A stretch of DNA of 64,000 nt from Erythrobacter colymbi (GCF_002155685.1 NZ_MUYK01000002.1:248001-312000), one strand, 5' to 3'; numbered from the stretch's first letter, positions 17,081 to 27,416 are shown. Notes: generated by a model from the sequence alone, not told the origin. Numbers and translations are program-made.

Positions 17081-18492
17081 TGAACAGCATGGACCAGACC
17101 GAAAGCCTGCTTGGCGCCTACGGCCTGACCGACGCGCGCGACCGGCTGCTGTCTGCCGACGCGCCGCTGGCCGAATTGCAGGAGCGCTGCGGCGGCGATC
17201 TGCCGGGCACCCTCGCGATCCCCGAACTGCTTGCCCTCGTGCAGCAGGCGCGCCGCATGGGGCTGAAGATCGCGCGCAGCTTTTCCGCCTTCGATGGCGA
17301 CGCCGAAGTCTCCGGCTTTGCCCGCATCCACCCCGTCGGCGAGGCAGACGGCGGCGGCTGCGAGGTGCTGGTCGAGAACTGGCAGCGCAGCCTGCTGGTG
17401 CAGCCGGGTGCGCGCGAGTTTGCCGAGCGGATCGACGCGATCGACCGCGCCACGGCCGAGATCAGCGCACGGCTCGATGCCCGCCAGCGGCTCCAGGTGC
17501 TGAGCGCCCGCGCCCCCGATGCCTCCGCGCTCGAAGCGGCAGCTCTGGCTGCGCCCGGTGCCGATTGGACCACGCTGGTCGAGCTGACCGGCATCACCCA
17601 CCACCAGCCGCTCCACTGGCGCCTGCTTGACGGGGCGAGCTGCCGCTTTGCCGGATCGCAGCGCAACTGGCGGGTGCGGATGATCCCGCTGGGGCCGGAC
17701 GCCCAGCAGCCGCTCGGCTTCGAGCTGCTGCTGATCGCCGACGAGCCGCTGCCGGACGACTATGGCGCCGCGCCCCCGGTCGAGGACATCGCCCCCGAAG
17801 CCTCGCCCACGCGCCTTGTCGGCACGGCGCTGACGCCGGTGCTGCGCAAGCCGGTGGCGCGGATCATCGCCAATGCCGAAACCATGCGCGCGCGGCTCGC
17901 GGGGCCTTTGCGTGACGAATACAGCGAATATGCCGGCACCATCGCCAGCGCGGGGCAGCACCTTGCCGCGATGCTCGATGATCTCGCCGATCTCGAGGTG
18001 GTCGAGACTCCGGGCTTCAGCACGGCCAAGGAGCCGGTCGACCTCGCCGACGCCGCGACCCGCGCGGCAGGCATTCTCGGCGTGCGCGCGCAGAACCGCG
18101 ATACGATATTGGTGGTCGATGGCGAGCCCGGCGCGGCGGTGGCGACGGCGGAATTCCGCCGCGTGCTCCAGATCCTCATCAACCTCGTCGGCAACGCGAT
18201 TGCCTATGCCCCGGCGGCCAGCACGGTGACGATCAGCGCCTTGCCGGCTGCCGAAGGGCGCGTGGCGCTAACGGTCGCGGACGAGGGGCCCGGAGTGACG
18301 CCGGAGCAGGCGGAGCGCATCTTCGACAAGTTCGAGCGCCTCGGCCGCGACAGCGACGGGGGCAAGGACAAGGGCTCGGGCCTCGGCCTCTACATCTCGC
18401 GCCGCCTCGCCGAGGCGATGGAAGGGACGCTGACGGTCGGAAGTGCACCGGGCGGGGGCGCGCTGTTCACGCTGGAACTGCCCGCGGCCTGA
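17080..18492 (+). CDS. Histidine-kinase-like ATPase without a phosphoacceptor histidine
   Basis: This 470-residue cytosolic protein has a complete kinase ATP-binding domain: N box LINLVGNAIAYA (Asn372), G1 box DEGPG (401-405), F box IFDKFERL and G2 box GSGLGLYISRRLAE. The preceding dimerisation helix reads TPVLRKPVARI (252-262), which aligns with the canonical SHELRTPLNAI but has Pro253 in place of the phosphorylated histidine. The N-terminal 240 residues may be a degenerate PAS-like sensor; no membrane helix is seen. It starts with ATG at 17080, overlapping the upstream stop; a GTG one codon earlier and an ATG at 17089 are alternatives. It may phosphorylate nothing, or use another residue, or act as an ATP-dependent scaffold. 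Confidence 0.8.
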   Translation: MNSMDQTESLLGAYGLTDARDRLLSADAPLAELQERCGGDLPGTLAIPELLALVQQARRMGLKIARSFSAFDGDAEVSGFARIHPVGEADGGGCEVLVENWQRSLLVQPGAREFAERIDAIDRATAEISARLDARQRLQVLSARAPDASALEAAALAAPGADWTTLVELTGITHHQPLHWRLLDGASCRFAGSQRNWRVRMIPLGPDAQQPLGFELLLIADEPLPDDYGAAPPVEDIAPEASPTRLVGTALTPVLRKPVARIIANAETMRARLAGPLRDEYSEYAGTIASAGQHLAAMLDDLADLEVVETPGFSTAKEPVDLADAATRAAGILGVRAQNRDTILVVDGEPGAAVATAEFRRVLQILINLVGNAIAYAPAASTVTISALPAAEGRVALTVADEGPGVTPEQAERIFDKFERLGRDSDGGKDKGSGLGLYISRRLAEAMEGTLTVGSAPGGGALFTLELPAA

Positions 18493-18499
18493 GCGCCCG

Positions 18500-18694
18500 T
18501 CAGTCTCGGCGAAGCCATCGCGGCAGCCCGATGAGGATCGCACCCCCCAGCATCATCGCGCCGCCCCGGAGCGCCCATTGCCGCTCGCCGAGCATGAAGA
18601 TGTCGGCGGGCCAGTGCAGCAGTCCGAAGCCTTGCAGGATCCAGATACAACCGAGGGCGACAAGGAACATCCCTGCCGCCCTCAGCATAAGCAT
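18500..18694 (-). CDS. Small two-helix membrane protein downstream of gltA
   Basis: This 64-residue hypothetical protein has two hydrophobic segments (about residues 3-24 and 43-60) joined by a short loop (HWPADIFMLGERQWALRGG). It begins 11 bases after the gltA stop on the same strand, so it is probably the last gene of a gltX-gltA unit. Function is unknown; the compact two-helix form with a charged end (LPRWLRRD) suggests a small inner-membrane protein. It ends 7 bases from the stop of the convergent kinase-like gene. Confidence 0.65.
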   Translation of the reverse strand: MLMLRAAGMFLVALGCIWILQGFGLLHWPADIFMLGERQWALRGGAMMLGGAILIGLPRWLRRD

Positions 18695-18705
18695 CTGTCA
18701 GGCTC

Positions 18706-19992
18706 TCAGCGCTTGTCGAGCGGCACGTAATCGCGCTGCGTCGGGCCGGTGTAGAGCTGTCGCGGACGCCCGATCTTCTGGCCGGGGTCGCTGATCATCT
18801 CGTTCCACTGCGCCACCCAGCCCACGGTGCGGGCGAGGGCAAAGAGCGCGGTGAACATGGTAGTCGGGAAGCCGATCGCCGAGAGGATGATGCCCGAATA
18901 GAAGTCGACGTTCGGGAACAGCTTCTTCTCGATGAAGTAGGGATCGTTGAGCGCGATCTCTTCGAGCTGGAGCGCGGTTTCGAACAGCGGGTCGGTGACC
19001 TTGAGCGAGGCGAAGACCTCGCGCACGGTCTGCTGCATCACGGTCGCGCGCGGGTCGTAGTTCTTGTAGACGCGGTGGCCGAAGCCCATCAGGCGGAACG
19101 GATCGTTCTTGTCCTTGGCGCGCTCGATGTAGTGCGGGATGCGATCCGGGGTGCCGATTTCCTTGAGCATGTTGAGCGCGGCTTCGTTCGCGCCGCCATG
19201 CGCCGGGCCCCACAGACAGGCGATGCCCGCCGCGATGCACGCGAAGGGATTCGCGCCCGAGGACCCTGCCAGACGCACGGTCGAGGTCGAGGCGTTCTGC
19301 TCGTGGTCGGCGTGGAGGATGAAGATGCGGTCCAGCGCCCGCTCGACCACCGGGTTCACCACATAGGGCTCGGCAGGCACGCCGAAGGTCATGCGCAGGA
19401 AGTTGCCCGTGTAGCTCAGCGAGTTGTCGGGGTAGATGAAGGGCTGGCCGACCGAATACTTGTAGGCCATCGCCGCGATCGTCGGCATCTTCGCGATCAG
19501 GCGGTGCGAGGCGATCATGCGCTGCTGCGGATCGGAGATGTCGGTGCTGTCGTGGTAGAACGCCGAAAGCGCGCCGACCACGCCGCACATCACTGCCATC
19601 GGGTGCGCATCGCGCCGGAACCCGCGGTAGAAGGTCATCAGCTGCTCGTGCAGCATGGTGTGGCGGGTGATGGTGTAGCTGAAGTCGTCGAGCTCTTCCT
19701 TGCTCGGCAGTTCGCCGTTGAGCAGCAGGTAGCTGACTTCCATGAAGCTCGAATCCTGGGCCAGCTGGCCGATCGGATAGCCACGGTGCAGCAGCACGCC
19801 TTCGTCACCGTCGATATAGGTCAGCGCGCTTTCGCAAGCGGCGGTCGAAGTGAAACCGGGGTCGAAGGTGAAGGCACCCGTCTGCGCGTAAAGCTTGCGG
19901 ATGTCGATCACATCGGGGCCGGTGCTGCCTTCGAGTACGGGGTACTCGTAGCTCTGGCCGCCGATTTCGAGTTTCGCCGTCTTGTCTGCCAA
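18706..19992 (-). CDS. gltA: Citrate synthase (type II)
   Basis: This 428-residue enzyme condenses acetyl-CoA with oxaloacetate in the first step of the TCA cycle. Active-site regions are clear: [37 protein letters not shown], and [14 protein letters not shown]. The length is that of the hexameric, NADH-sensitive Gram-negative type. The frame runs far upstream, but the natural start is a TTG at 19990-19992, preceded at 7 bases by AGGAGA and giving [12 protein letters not shown], the usual N-terminus. It lies 76 bases downstream of gltX on the same strand; the gap contains GC-rich inverted repeats of uncertain role. Confidence 0.96.
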   Translation of the reverse strand: MADKTAKLEIGGQSYEYPVLEGSTGPDVIDIRKLYAQTGAFTFDPGFTSTAACESALTYIDGDEGVLLHRGYPIGQLAQDSSFMEVSYLLLNGELPSKEELDDFSYTITRHTMLHEQLMTFYRGFRRDAHPMAVMCGVVGALSAFYHDSTDISDPQQRMIASHRLIAKMPTIAAMAYKYSVGQPFIYPDNSLSYTGNFLRMTFGVPAEPYVVNPVVERALDRIFILHADHEQNASTSTVRLAGSSGANPFACIAAGIACLWGPAHGGANEAALNMLKEIGTPDRIPHYIERAKDKNDPFRLMGFGHRVYKNYDPRATVMQQTVREVFASLKVTDPLFETALQLEEIALNDPYFIEKKLFPNVDFYSGIILSAIGFPTTMFTALFALARTVGWVAQWNEMISDPGQKIGRPRQLYTGPTQRDYVPLDKR

Positions 19993-20068
19993 GATCTGTC
20001 TCCTGTCCAAAATTCTTGTCCGGCCCCCGCCGGTTGCCCGAACCCAGCTTGGGCTGTCCGGGCGGTCT

Positions 20069-21505
20069 TCAGGCGGCCTGCGCGTCGAGCCGGGCCAGTG
20101 CCTCGTCTCGTCCGAGCAGGACCAGAACATCGAAAATACCGGGTGATGTGGTCGTCCCGGTCAGCGCCGCGCGCATTGGCTGCGCCAGCTTGCCAAGACC
20201 CAATCCCTGCGCCTCGGCGAGCGCCTTCGTAGTGGCTTCGAGCGCCTCGCTTGTCCAGTCGTTTTCCGCCCGCAGCGCCTCGTAAATCTTTCGCAAAATC
20301 GCCCGTGCATCCCCCTCGAGCAGCGACTCGGCCTTCTCGGTCATGGCGAGCGGCCTTTGCGCGAAAAGGAAGCCTGCGCCTTCAACCACTTCGTTGAGGT
20401 TCTTCGCGCGCACCTTGAGCACGGGCATGGCGCGGGTCAGCAGATCGATATCGGCATGATCCCCGATGCGGGCGGCAACCAGTGCCGCCAGACGCGCATC
20501 ATCTGCCTCGCGCAGGTAGTGCCCGTTGAGGTGTTCGAGCTTCTTGATGTCGAAGCGCGAGGGGCTCTTGCCCACCCCGTCGAGATCGAACAGCTCGGTC
20601 GCCTCGGCGCGGGTGATCTCCTCGCGGTCGCCGTAACCCCAGCCCAGACGCAGCAGATAGTTGAACAGTGCCTCGGGCAAGATGCCGAACTCGTCGCGAT
20701 AGGCCTCGACGCCGAGCGCACCGTGACGCTTGGAGAGCTTGGCCCCGTCGCTGCCATGGATCAGCGGGATATGGGCATAGACCGGGTCGGGCCAGCCGCC
20801 CTCGATCGCGTCCATCGCGCGGATGATCGGGAGCTGGCGGAAGGCGTTGTTCAGGTGATCGTCGCCGCGGATCACGTGGGTCACGCCCATGTCGTGATCG
20901 TCGACCACCACCGCGAGCATATAGGTCGGCGTGCCGTCGGCGCGCAGGATGATGTAGTCGTCGATCTCCTCGTTCTTCACCGTCACCGCGCCCTGGACGC
21001 GGTCATGGATCGTGACCTCGCCTTCCTCGGGCGTCTTGAGACGGATGACGAAGGGCGCGCCCTCGGGGGCTTCGGCGGGATCGCGGTCGCGCCAGCGCCC
21101 GTCATAGCGCAGCGGCTTCTTCTGGGCGCGCTGCTCCTCGCGCATCGCCTCGAGCTCTTCGGGCGTGGCGAAGCACTTGTAGGCGTGGCCTGCCTTCAGC
21201 AGCTGCCAGGCGACCTCGGCATGGCGCTCGGCGCGGTCCGACTGGAACACGGGGGGCGCGTCGTAATCGAGGCCGAGCCAGTCGAGCCCCTCGATGATCG
21301 CGTCGATCGCTTCCTGCGTGGAGCGCTTGCGGTCGGTGTCCTCGATCCGCAGCAGCGTGCGCCCGCCGTGGTGGCGCGCATAGAGCCAGTTGAACAGCGC
21401 GGTGCGCGCACCGCCGATATGCAGGAAGCCGGTCGGCGAAGGGGCGAAGCGGGTGACGATCTCACCGCTGGGCGCCGCGCCGGGGGTGCTGCTTTCGCTT
21501 GCCAT
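20069..21505 (-). CDS. gltX: Glutamyl-tRNA synthetase
   Basis: This 478-residue class I aminoacyl-tRNA synthetase charges tRNA-Glu. The HIGH-type motif is in [20 protein letters not shown] (HIGG at residues 29-32) and the KMSKS-type motif is KLSKRHG near residue 248. The discriminating basic segment [14 protein letters not shown] also fits GluRS. I chose the ATG at 21505 (MASESSTPG) over an upstream GTG at 21526 because homologues begin a few residues before the first beta strand. It is divergent from comEC across a 65-base gap. Alphaproteobacteria often have two gltX-like genes; which paralogue this is cannot be told here. Confidence 0.95.
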   Translation of the reverse strand: MASESSTPGAAPSGEIVTRFAPSPTGFLHIGGARTALFNWLYARHHGGRTLLRIEDTDRKRSTQEAIDAIIEGLDWLGLDYDAPPVFQSDRAERHAEVAWQLLKAGHAYKCFATPEELEAMREEQRAQKKPLRYDGRWRDRDPAEAPEGAPFVIRLKTPEEGEVTIHDRVQGAVTVKNEEIDDYIILRADGTPTYMLAVVVDDHDMGVTHVIRGDDHLNNAFRQLPIIRAMDAIEGGWPDPVYAHIPLIHGSDGAKLSKRHGALGVEAYRDEFGILPEALFNYLLRLGWGYGDREEITRAEATELFDLDGVGKSPSRFDIKKLEHLNGHYLREADDARLAALVAARIGDHADIDLLTRAMPVLKVRAKNLNEVVEGAGFLFAQRPLAMTEKAESLLEGDARAILRKIYEALRAENDWTSEALEATTKALAEAQGLGLGKLAQPMRAALTGTTTSPGIFDVLVLLGRDEALARLDAQAA

Positions 21506-21570
21506 GAGCCTTGCTTTCCTGTTCACTTTGAGCGGTTTGTCGCGAGGCAGGCCGGTCGGGGGGTGAGCCG

Positions 21571-23895
21571 ATGCGCGATGTGCCGATCATTCCGATGGGA
21601 GAGGAACCGGGCGGCCCAGATGCCGCCGGAGACCAACGCCTGCGCCCTTGGCAAACCGCAGGGCGCTTGTCCAGCACCGGCGGCGGCCCTTCGGGCTGGG
21701 CGGATGCGGCGGAGGCCTTTCTCGCCGGCGCAGGGTTCGACCGTGCGCCGTGGCTGGCGGTGGTTTTCGCGCTCGGTATCACCGCGTGGTTCGTGCTGCC
21801 CGAGCCGTGGCAATGGATCGCGGCGCTGGCGGGGGGAGCGGGGCTCGCGCTCGGCGCGCTGGCGGTCTGGCCGCCGGGCAGCGCGGCGGACGAGACGCGG
21901 GCGAACCTGCGCCTCGCGGTGGTTGCTTGCGGTCTGGTCTTTGCACTCGGCGTGGGGGTGGTCTGGGCGCGCTCGGCCATTGTCGGCGCCGAGCCGATCG
22001 CGCGTCCGGCCGTGGTCCAGATCGAGGGCAGGGTGCTCTCGCGCGAGGATCAGCCTGCCGAGGGCCGTCTGCGCCTGACGCTGGCGATGCGCGATGCCGA
22101 GGCCGGCGTCGCGCGAAAGGTGCGGGTGAATGTCCCGATGGCGGCGCTGGGGCAGGGCGGGGTCCCAGCCGGGCTCGCCGAGGGCGCCATCGTGCGGCTG
22201 CGCGCACGGCTGATGCCGCCCGCCTCGCCGATGCTGCCCGGCGCTTACGACTTCGCCCGCGCGGCGTGGTTCCAGGGCCTCTCGGCGACCGGCACGCTGG
22301 TAGGCCCGCTCGCCGTGATCGAGCCCGCACCCGAACGCACCGGTCTCGCCGATCTCCAGCGGGCGCTCGCCGAGCATGTAAAGGCGCGCGTTCCCGGCTC
22401 GCCCGGCGCCATTGCGGCGGCCTTTGCCAGCGGCGACCGCGGGGGGATTACCGAGGGCGACGAGGCGGCGATGCGCGATGCGGGTCTCACGCACCTGCTC
22501 TCGATCAGCGGGCTGCACGTGAGCGCGGTGATCGCGGCGGCCTATTTCGCGGTGCTGCGCCTGCTCGCCCTGTGGCCCGCGCTCGCCCTGAGGGTGCGGC
22601 TGCCGATCGTCGCGGCGGCGAGCGGCGCGGTGGTGGGGATCGGTTACACGCTCCTCACCGGCGCGGAGGTCCCCACGGTGAGGAGCTGCATTGCCGCGCT
22701 GCTGGTGCTCGGCGCGCTGGTGCTGGGACGCGAGGCCTTGTCCTTGCGGATGGTGGCGGTCGCGGCGGGCGTCGTCCTGCTGCTGTGGCCTGAAAGCGCG
22801 ATCGGCCCGAGCTTCCAGATGAGCTTTGCCGCCGTTCTCGCGATCATTGCGCTGTCAAACAGCGCCCCGGTCCGCGCCTTCCTCGCCCCGCGGGAGGAGC
22901 CGTGGTGGGTGCGGACGGGGCGCAAGACGGTGATGCTGTTCGTCACCGGCGTGGTGATCGAGCTGGCGCTGATGCCGGTGGTGCTGTTCCACTTCCACCG
23001 CGCTGGGATGTACGGGGCGCTCGCCAATGTGGTGGCGATCCCGCTGGTGACGTTCGTCTCCATGCCATTGATTGCACTGGCTTTGGTCGCGGACCTCGTC
23101 GGAGTTGGCGCGCCGTTCTGGTGGCTGGTCGAACGCTCGCTGGCGCCGCTCTTGTGGATCGCCCACGTCACCGCCGGACAGGCCGGGGCGGTGCGGCTGA
23201 TGCCGCAGATCAGCGGGCTTTCGGTTGCGCTCTTCGCGGCAGGGGGGCTGTGGCTCGGGCTGTGGCGCGGGCGGGTGCGGCTTATCGGGCTGGTGCCCGT
23301 GGCGCTCGCGAGCGGGCTGGTGGCGACGACCCCGATCCCCGATCTGCTGGTGGCGGGGGACGGGCAGCAGGTGGGGATCACCATGCCCGGGCCTGATGGA
23401 GAGACGCGCCTTCTCTCCCTGCGCGACAGCCGCTCGTCCTACACCCGCGACAATCTGATGGAGCTTGCCGGTGTCGGCGCGGAGCCGGTGCCGCTCGCCC
23501 AATGGCCGGGCGCGCGCTGTTCCGAGGCCTTCTGCACGCTCACCATCGAACGCGGGGGCAGGGACTGGGTGCTGCTGCTCGGGCGGGGGACGGCCCGCGT
23601 CGAGGAGCGTGCGCTCGCCGCCGCCTGCCGCGAGGCCGACATCGTCGTCTCCGAGCGGTTCCTCCCGCGCTCCTGCCGTCCGCGCTGGCTCAAGGCCGAC
23701 CGGCGGTTTCTGACGCAGTCGGGCGGGCTGGCCATCGACCTGTCGGACGAGACCATCGCCACGGTCGCCGAGGATCAGGGATCGCATGGCTGGTGGCGGG
23801 TGCCGGAGGATCCGGTTGGAAAACCCCGGCCCGGAGCATCAGCCGCCGCGAACCCGCCGCAAACGCCTGCCGAGACGGGGCTGAAGGGGGTCTAG
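21571..23895 (+). CDS. comEC: ComEC/Rec2-family DNA-uptake channel protein
   Basis: This 774-residue polytopic membrane protein belongs to the competence family that carries single-stranded DNA across the inner membrane. It has an N-terminal DUF4131-like region with early membrane helices (residues 60-130) and a soluble OB-like part. The Competence domain follows, with the signature [19 protein letters not shown] and the later [19 protein letters not shown]. The C-terminal region after about residue 590 is beta-rich but lacks the HxHxDH motif of the metallo-beta-lactamase domain found in Gram-positive ComEC. The position beside lexA and gltX is typical of alphaproteobacteria. Whether this organism is competent is unknown. 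Confidence 0.88.
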   Translation: MRDVPIIPMGEEPGGPDAAGDQRLRPWQTAGRLSSTGGGPSGWADAAEAFLAGAGFDRAPWLAVVFALGITAWFVLPEPWQWIAALAGGAGLALGALAVWPPGSAADETRANLRLAVVACGLVFALGVGVVWARSAIVGAEPIARPAVVQIEGRVLSREDQPAEGRLRLTLAMRDAEAGVARKVRVNVPMAALGQGGVPAGLAEGAIVRLRARLMPPASPMLPGAYDFARAAWFQGLSATGTLVGPLAVIEPAPERTGLADLQRALAEHVKARVPGSPGAIAAAFASGDRGGITEGDEAAMRDAGLTHLLSISGLHVSAVIAAAYFAVLRLLALWPALALRVRLPIVAAASGAVVGIGYTLLTGAEVPTVRSCIAALLVLGALVLGREALSLRMVAVAAGVVLLLWPESAIGPSFQMSFAAVLAIIALSNSAPVRAFLAPREEPWWVRTGRKTVMLFVTGVVIELALMPVVLFHFHRAGMYGALANVVAIPLVTFVSMPLIALALVADLVGVGAPFWWLVERSLAPLLWIAHVTAGQAGAVRLMPQISGLSVALFAAGGLWLGLWRGRVRLIGLVPVALASGLVATTPIPDLLVAGDGQQVGITMPGPDGETRLLSLRDSRSSYTRDNLMELAGVGAEPVPLAQWPGARCSEAFCTLTIERGGRDWVLLLGRGTARVEERALAAACREADIVVSERFLPRSCRPRWLKADRRFLTQSGGLAIDLSDETIATVAEDQGSHGWWRVPEDPVGKPRPGASAAANPPQTPAETGLKGV

Positions 23896-23936
23896 AGGGG
23901 GTCTGGCGGGGTCTGGCGGGGCTCTGAGCCCATGCG

Positions 23937-23961
23937 AAAAGGGGCGCCCGCAGCGCCCCTT
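23937..23961 (-). terminator. Rho-independent terminator for lexA
   Basis: GGGGCGC (23941-23947) and GCGCCCC (23953-23959) form a perfect stem around a 5-base loop, flanked by AAAA on the left and TT on the right. Read on the minus strand the stem is followed by a T-run, so it should end the lexA transcript 113 bases past its stop. It may also stop comEC transcription from the other side. Confidence 0.75.
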
Positions 23962-24073
23962 CAATTCCAACATTGTTGAAATCATTCGGCAATCGGGCCG
24001 AAGCCATAGGCGCGCCGTTGCCAATGGAGCGATTTTCGCTCCCGCACCGGCGCGGGCTCCGGCCCGCTTTGCC

Positions 24074-24760
24074 TCAGTGGTAGCGCCGCAGCAGGCCTGC
24101 GAGCTTGCCCTGCACCTCGACCTCGTCGGGGCGGTAGTATTGCGGGTCATAGGCGGCATTGGCCGGGTCGAGCCGCACCTGGCCGCCTTCGCGCCGCAGG
24201 TACTTGAGCGTCGCTTCCTCGCCGCGCACCAGCGCCACCACGATCTCGCCATCGCGGGCGGTGTTGGTGCGGCGGACCAGCGCGAAATCGCCATCGAAGA
24301 TCCCGGCCTCGACCATCGAATCGCCCGACACCTCGAGGGCATAGTGCTCGCCCGGGCCGAGCAGCGCGGCGGGAACCGGCAGGGTCGACTGGCCTTCCAG
24401 CGCCTCGATCGGCGCACCGGCCGCGATCCGCCCGTGGAGCGGCAGCTCGATCACGTCGTTCGCCGCCTCGGGCTGGCGCGGAGCAGGCGCAGGCATCGGC
24501 ACCACATTCCCGCCCGCAGGCGCAGCGCCGCGCGAGGGCGTCGTATCGCCGGGCTGGCGGATCACTTCGAGCGCGCGCGCCCGGTTGGGCAGGCGGCGCA
24601 GGAAGCCGCGTTCTTCCAGAGCGGAAATCAGCCGGTGCACGCCCGACTTGCTCTTCAGGTCGAGCGCTTCCTTCATTTCCTCGAAACTCGGCGAGACGCC
24701 GGTCTCCTCCAGCCGCTGCTGGATGAAGACGATGAGCTCGCGCTGCTTTGCGGTCAGCAT
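24074..24760 (-). CDS. lexA: LexA repressor (SOS regulator)
   Basis: This 228-residue SOS repressor and self-cleaving peptidase has an N-terminal winged-helix domain (residues 1-65; recognition region [20 protein letters not shown]), a proline/alanine linker (70-100) and a peptidase S24 domain. The scissile Ala114-Gly115 lies in [12 protein letters not shown]; the catalytic serine is Ser148 in VSGDSM and the lysine is Lys186 in EATLKYL. It is slightly longer than E. coli LexA because of the linker, as is usual in alphaproteobacteria. It follows moeA after a 198-base gap with an SOS box, so it can be transcribed from its own promoter and may also be reached by readthrough from the trp-moa operon. 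Confidence 0.97.
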   Translation of the reverse strand: MLTAKQRELIVFIQQRLEETGVSPSFEEMKEALDLKSKSGVHRLISALEERGFLRRLPNRARALEVIRQPGDTTPSRGAAPAGGNVVPMPAPAPRQPEAANDVIELPLHGRIAAGAPIEALEGQSTLPVPAALLGPGEHYALEVSGDSMVEAGIFDGDFALVRRTNTARDGEIVVALVRGEEATLKYLRREGGQVRLDPANAAYDPQYYRPDEVEVQGKLAGLLRRYH

Positions 24761-24888
24761 TGGTCAACTCTCCTGTGGTCGCACCCACGCCGCGCCCGTT
24801 GCCGGATGCGCCGTGCCAATCCCTTGCGTGCGCCAAGAGGCACCTTCGACGAGGTGCGTTGTTTGCACTTGTCGTTCGCCATTAAGGT

Positions 24889-24903
24889 GAACGAACAAGG
24901 AAC
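24889..24903. promoter_or_regulatory. SOS (LexA) box, GAAC-N7-GAAC
   Basis: GAAC at 24889-24892, seven bases, then GAAC at 24900-24903 is an exact match to the direct-repeat LexA operator established for alphaproteobacteria (GAAC-N7-GAAC / GTTC-N7-GTTC). It lies 129 bases upstream of the lexA start in the moeA-lexA gap, as expected for autoregulation. An additional GAAC overlaps inside the spacer (24893-24896), and a GTTC at 24874-24877 faces it. Confidence 0.85.
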
Positions 24904-24958
24904 AATTAGGCAACTGCGGAACAGGTGTCAACACGCTCGCGCGGCAAACCCGCGCATT

Positions 24959-26140
24959 TCAGCCATTTCGGAGGTGGAACACCCGAATGGCCTCGCCCGC
25001 GGGCAGCGCCGGGCTGTGCGCGGGGCGGTCGATCAGGCAATCGGCCGCAGCGAGGGCCGAGAGCGCGGAGGAATCCTGCGATCCCGCGAGCCGCACCTCG
25101 CCGCCTGTGCTCACCGCGCGCAGGAACTCGCGGCGCGGGCCGATGGGCGGCAGGGTCTCGCCCGCGATCATCATGGTGCTGGCGGGCAGGGGGTCGAGCT
25201 CGCCTGCGGCCTTGCGCACCAGCGGCAGCGCGAAGAGGAAGGCGGTGACAAAGCTCGACACCGGATTGCCCGGCAGGCCGAGGATCACCTGCGGGCCGCG
25301 CGTTGCCACCAGCAGCGGCTTGCCCGGCTTGATCGCGATCTTCCAGAAGGCGATCTCCGCCCCCCAATCGGCGAGCGCGGGCTTGATCAGGTCGTGATCG
25401 CCCACCGATGCCCCGCCGGAGGTCACGAGGATGTCCGCGCCCTCGGCCTGCGCCAGCGCCTCGGCCAGCGCCGCGCGGTCATCGGGCACGGGGCCGATGC
25501 GCGTCACCTCGCAGCCGAGGGGGGCGAGCATGGCGGCGATCATCGCGGCGTTGCTGGCGGGGATCTGGTGCGGGAGGCAGGCGGCAGGATCGCTCGCCAG
25601 CTCGTCGCCGCTGTCCATCACCGCGACGCGCGCGCGGCGGGTGACGGGGAGCGCCGCGTGCCCGCCTGCGAGCGCCAGCGCTAGGCGGGCGGGGGTGACG
25701 GGCGCGCCCTTGGCGAGCAGCCGGTCGCCCGCGTGGAAATCGAACCCGCGCGCGCGGATGTGGCGGCCTGCGGGGGGTAGTTCGGTGGCGGAGATGCGGC
25801 CGTCCGTGTCGACCGCATCCTCCTGCAACAGCACGCGGTCCGCGCCTGCGGGCACCATCGCGCCGGTCGAGATGCGCACGCATTCGCCGGGCGAGAGAAC
25901 ATCGCGATAGGGCGCGCCCGCGCGGCTCTCGCCCACCAGCGTCCACGGACCGTCACCTCCGGCCAACGCATAGCCGTCCATCGCCGAAAGATCGGCCGGG
26001 GGCTGGGTGCGGGCGGCGGGCACATCCTCGGCAAGGATGCGGCCGAGCGCCTGTTCGCTTGGAACGCTCTCGGACGGCAGCAGCGGCGCGAGGGCGAGCA
26101 GGCGGGCCTGCGCTTCCTCGAGACCGAGCGGGGCGTTCAC
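24959..26140 (-). CDS. moeA: Molybdopterin molybdenumtransferase
   Basis: This 393-residue enzyme inserts molybdate into adenylylated molybdopterin to make the active cofactor. Typical motifs are [13 protein letters not shown] near the N-terminus, [20 protein letters not shown], the molybdopterin-binding [10 protein letters not shown], and KPGKPLL with [10 protein letters not shown]. Length is standard. Its ATG overlaps the moaC stop (ATGA, 26137-26140), so translation is probably coupled. Placement after trpC-moaC and before lexA is a conserved alphaproteobacterial neighbourhood. Confidence 0.96.
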   Translation of the reverse strand: MNAPLGLEEAQARLLALAPLLPSESVPSEQALGRILAEDVPAARTQPPADLSAMDGYALAGGDGPWTLVGESRAGAPYRDVLSPGECVRISTGAMVPAGADRVLLQEDAVDTDGRISATELPPAGRHIRARGFDFHAGDRLLAKGAPVTPARLALALAGGHAALPVTRRARVAVMDSGDELASDPAACLPHQIPASNAAMIAAMLAPLGCEVTRIGPVPDDRAALAEALAQAEGADILVTSGGASVGDHDLIKPALADWGAEIAFWKIAIKPGKPLLVATRGPQVILGLPGNPVSSFVTAFLFALPLVRKAAGELDPLPASTMMIAGETLPPIGPRREFLRAVSTGGEVRLAGSQDSSALSALAAADCLIDRPAHSPALPAGEAIRVFHLRNG

Positions 26141-26610
26141 TCCGCAGCCTTCCAGTCGCCCGACTTGCCGCCGGACTTGGCGATCAGGCGCACGCCCTCG
26201 ATCACCATGCCCTTGTCGATCGCCTTGGCCATGTCATAGATCGTGAGGAGTGCGATGGAAGTGGCTGTCATCGCTTCCATTTCCACCCCGGTCTTGCCGG
26301 TGAGCGAGGCGGTGGCGGTGACGCGGATCGCGGATGGCTCATAGGCGAAATCGATGGTGACCGCCTCGAGCCCGAGCGGATGGCACAGCGGGATGAGCTC
26401 GCCGGTGCGCTTGGCGGCCATGATCCCCGCGATGCGCGCCGCGCCCAGCACGTCGCCCTTGGGGGCATTGCCGGCGCGGATCGCTTCGAGGGCCGCGGCC
26501 GACATGGTGATCCGCCCGCTTGCGACCGCGCGGCGCGCCGTGGCGGGCTTGCCGCCGACATCCACCATGCGCGCGGCGCCCTCGTCATCGAGGTGGGTGA
26601 GCTTGCTCAT
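26137..26610 (-). CDS. moaC: Cyclic pyranopterin monophosphate synthase
   Basis: This 157-residue enzyme, together with MoaA, converts GTP to the first pterin intermediate of molybdenum cofactor synthesis. The motifs [25 protein letters not shown] and [19 protein letters not shown] are characteristic. The ATG overlaps the trpC stop and the stop overlaps the moeA start, both as ATGA junctions. No moaA is visible in the window, so it must lie elsewhere if the pathway is complete. Confidence 0.97.
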   Translation of the reverse strand: MSKLTHLDDEGAARMVDVGGKPATARRAVASGRITMSAAALEAIRAGNAPKGDVLGAARIAGIMAAKRTGELIPLCHPLGLEAVTIDFAYEPSAIRVTATASLTGKTGVEMEAMTATSIALLTIYDMAKAIDKGMVIEGVRLIAKSGGKSGDWKAAE

Positions 26611-27407
26611 GCCGCCTGTTCTGTCCCGATGAGGGCGCGGGTGGCACTCGCAATATCGTCAGCGCGCATCAGGCTCTCCCCGACGAGGAAGGTGCGCACG
26701 CCGGCGGCTTCGAGGCGCTGGCAATCGGCGCGGGTGTTGATCCCGCTCTCGCCCACCAGCAGCGTGCCTTCGGGCGCGAGCGGGGCGAGACGCTCGGTGG
26801 TGGCGAGGCTGGTGGTGAAGGTCTTGAGGTCACGGTTGTTGACCCCGATCAGGCGGGAGCTGAGCACGCGGGCGGCGCGCTCCATCTCGGCCTCGTCATG
26901 CACTTCGACCAGCACGTCCATGCCGTATTGGCGCGCGGCGGCTTCGATCTCGGCCATCTGCCCGTCGCCAAGCGCGGCGACGATGATGAGGATCGCATCG
27001 GCCCCGATGGCGCGGGCTTCGAGGCATTGCCAGGGATCGACCATGAAGTCCTTGCGCAACACCGGCAGGGCGCAGGCGGCGCGGGCGGCGACGAGGTAGT
27101 CCTCGTGCCCCTGGAAATAGGGCGCATCGGTGAGCACCGAGAGGCACGCGGCACCGCCCGCCTCGTAGGCGCGGGCATGATCGGCGGGGTGGAAATCGGC
27201 GCGGATGAGACCCTTGGAGGGGCTCGCCTTCTTGATCTCGGCGATCAGGGCATAGCCGGTGGCGGCGCGGGCGCGCAGGGTGGCCTCGAACCCGCGCGGC
27301 GGCGTCTGCGCGGCGGCAGCGGCTTCGAGCGCGGCGGTCGTGGTCGCGGGCTTGCGCGCGGCGACTTCACGGGCCTTGTTGGCGCAGATTTCTTCGAGCT
27401 TGTTCAT
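26607..27407 (-). CDS. trpC: Indole-3-glycerol-phosphate synthase
   Basis: This 266-residue TIM-barrel enzyme of tryptophan synthesis closes the indole ring. Conserved segments are [36 protein letters not shown] and VNNRDLKTF. It is the single-domain type, not fused to TrpF. I chose the ATG at 27407 ([15 protein letters not shown]); the frame extends upstream to 27443, but that part merely translates the palindromic repeat. Its stop overlaps the moaC start. Confidence 0.96.
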   Translation of the reverse strand: MNKLEEICANKAREVAARKPATTTAALEAAAAAQTPPRGFEATLRARAATGYALIAEIKKASPSKGLIRADFHPADHARAYEAGGAACLSVLTDAPYFQGHEDYLVAARAACALPVLRKDFMVDPWQCLEARAIGADAILIIVAALGDGQMAEIEAAARQYGMDVLVEVHDEAEMERAARVLSSRLIGVNNRDLKTFTTSLATTERLAPLAPEGTLLVGESGINTRADCQRLEAAGVRTFLVGESLMRADDIASATRALIGTEQAA

Positions 27408-27416
27408 TCTGCAAAA

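Noticed and set aside
23898-23925. Short direct repeat GGGGTCTGGC after the comEC stop
   Set aside because: Two to three imperfect 10-base units only, probably replication slippage; no sign of function or of a CRISPR-like pattern.
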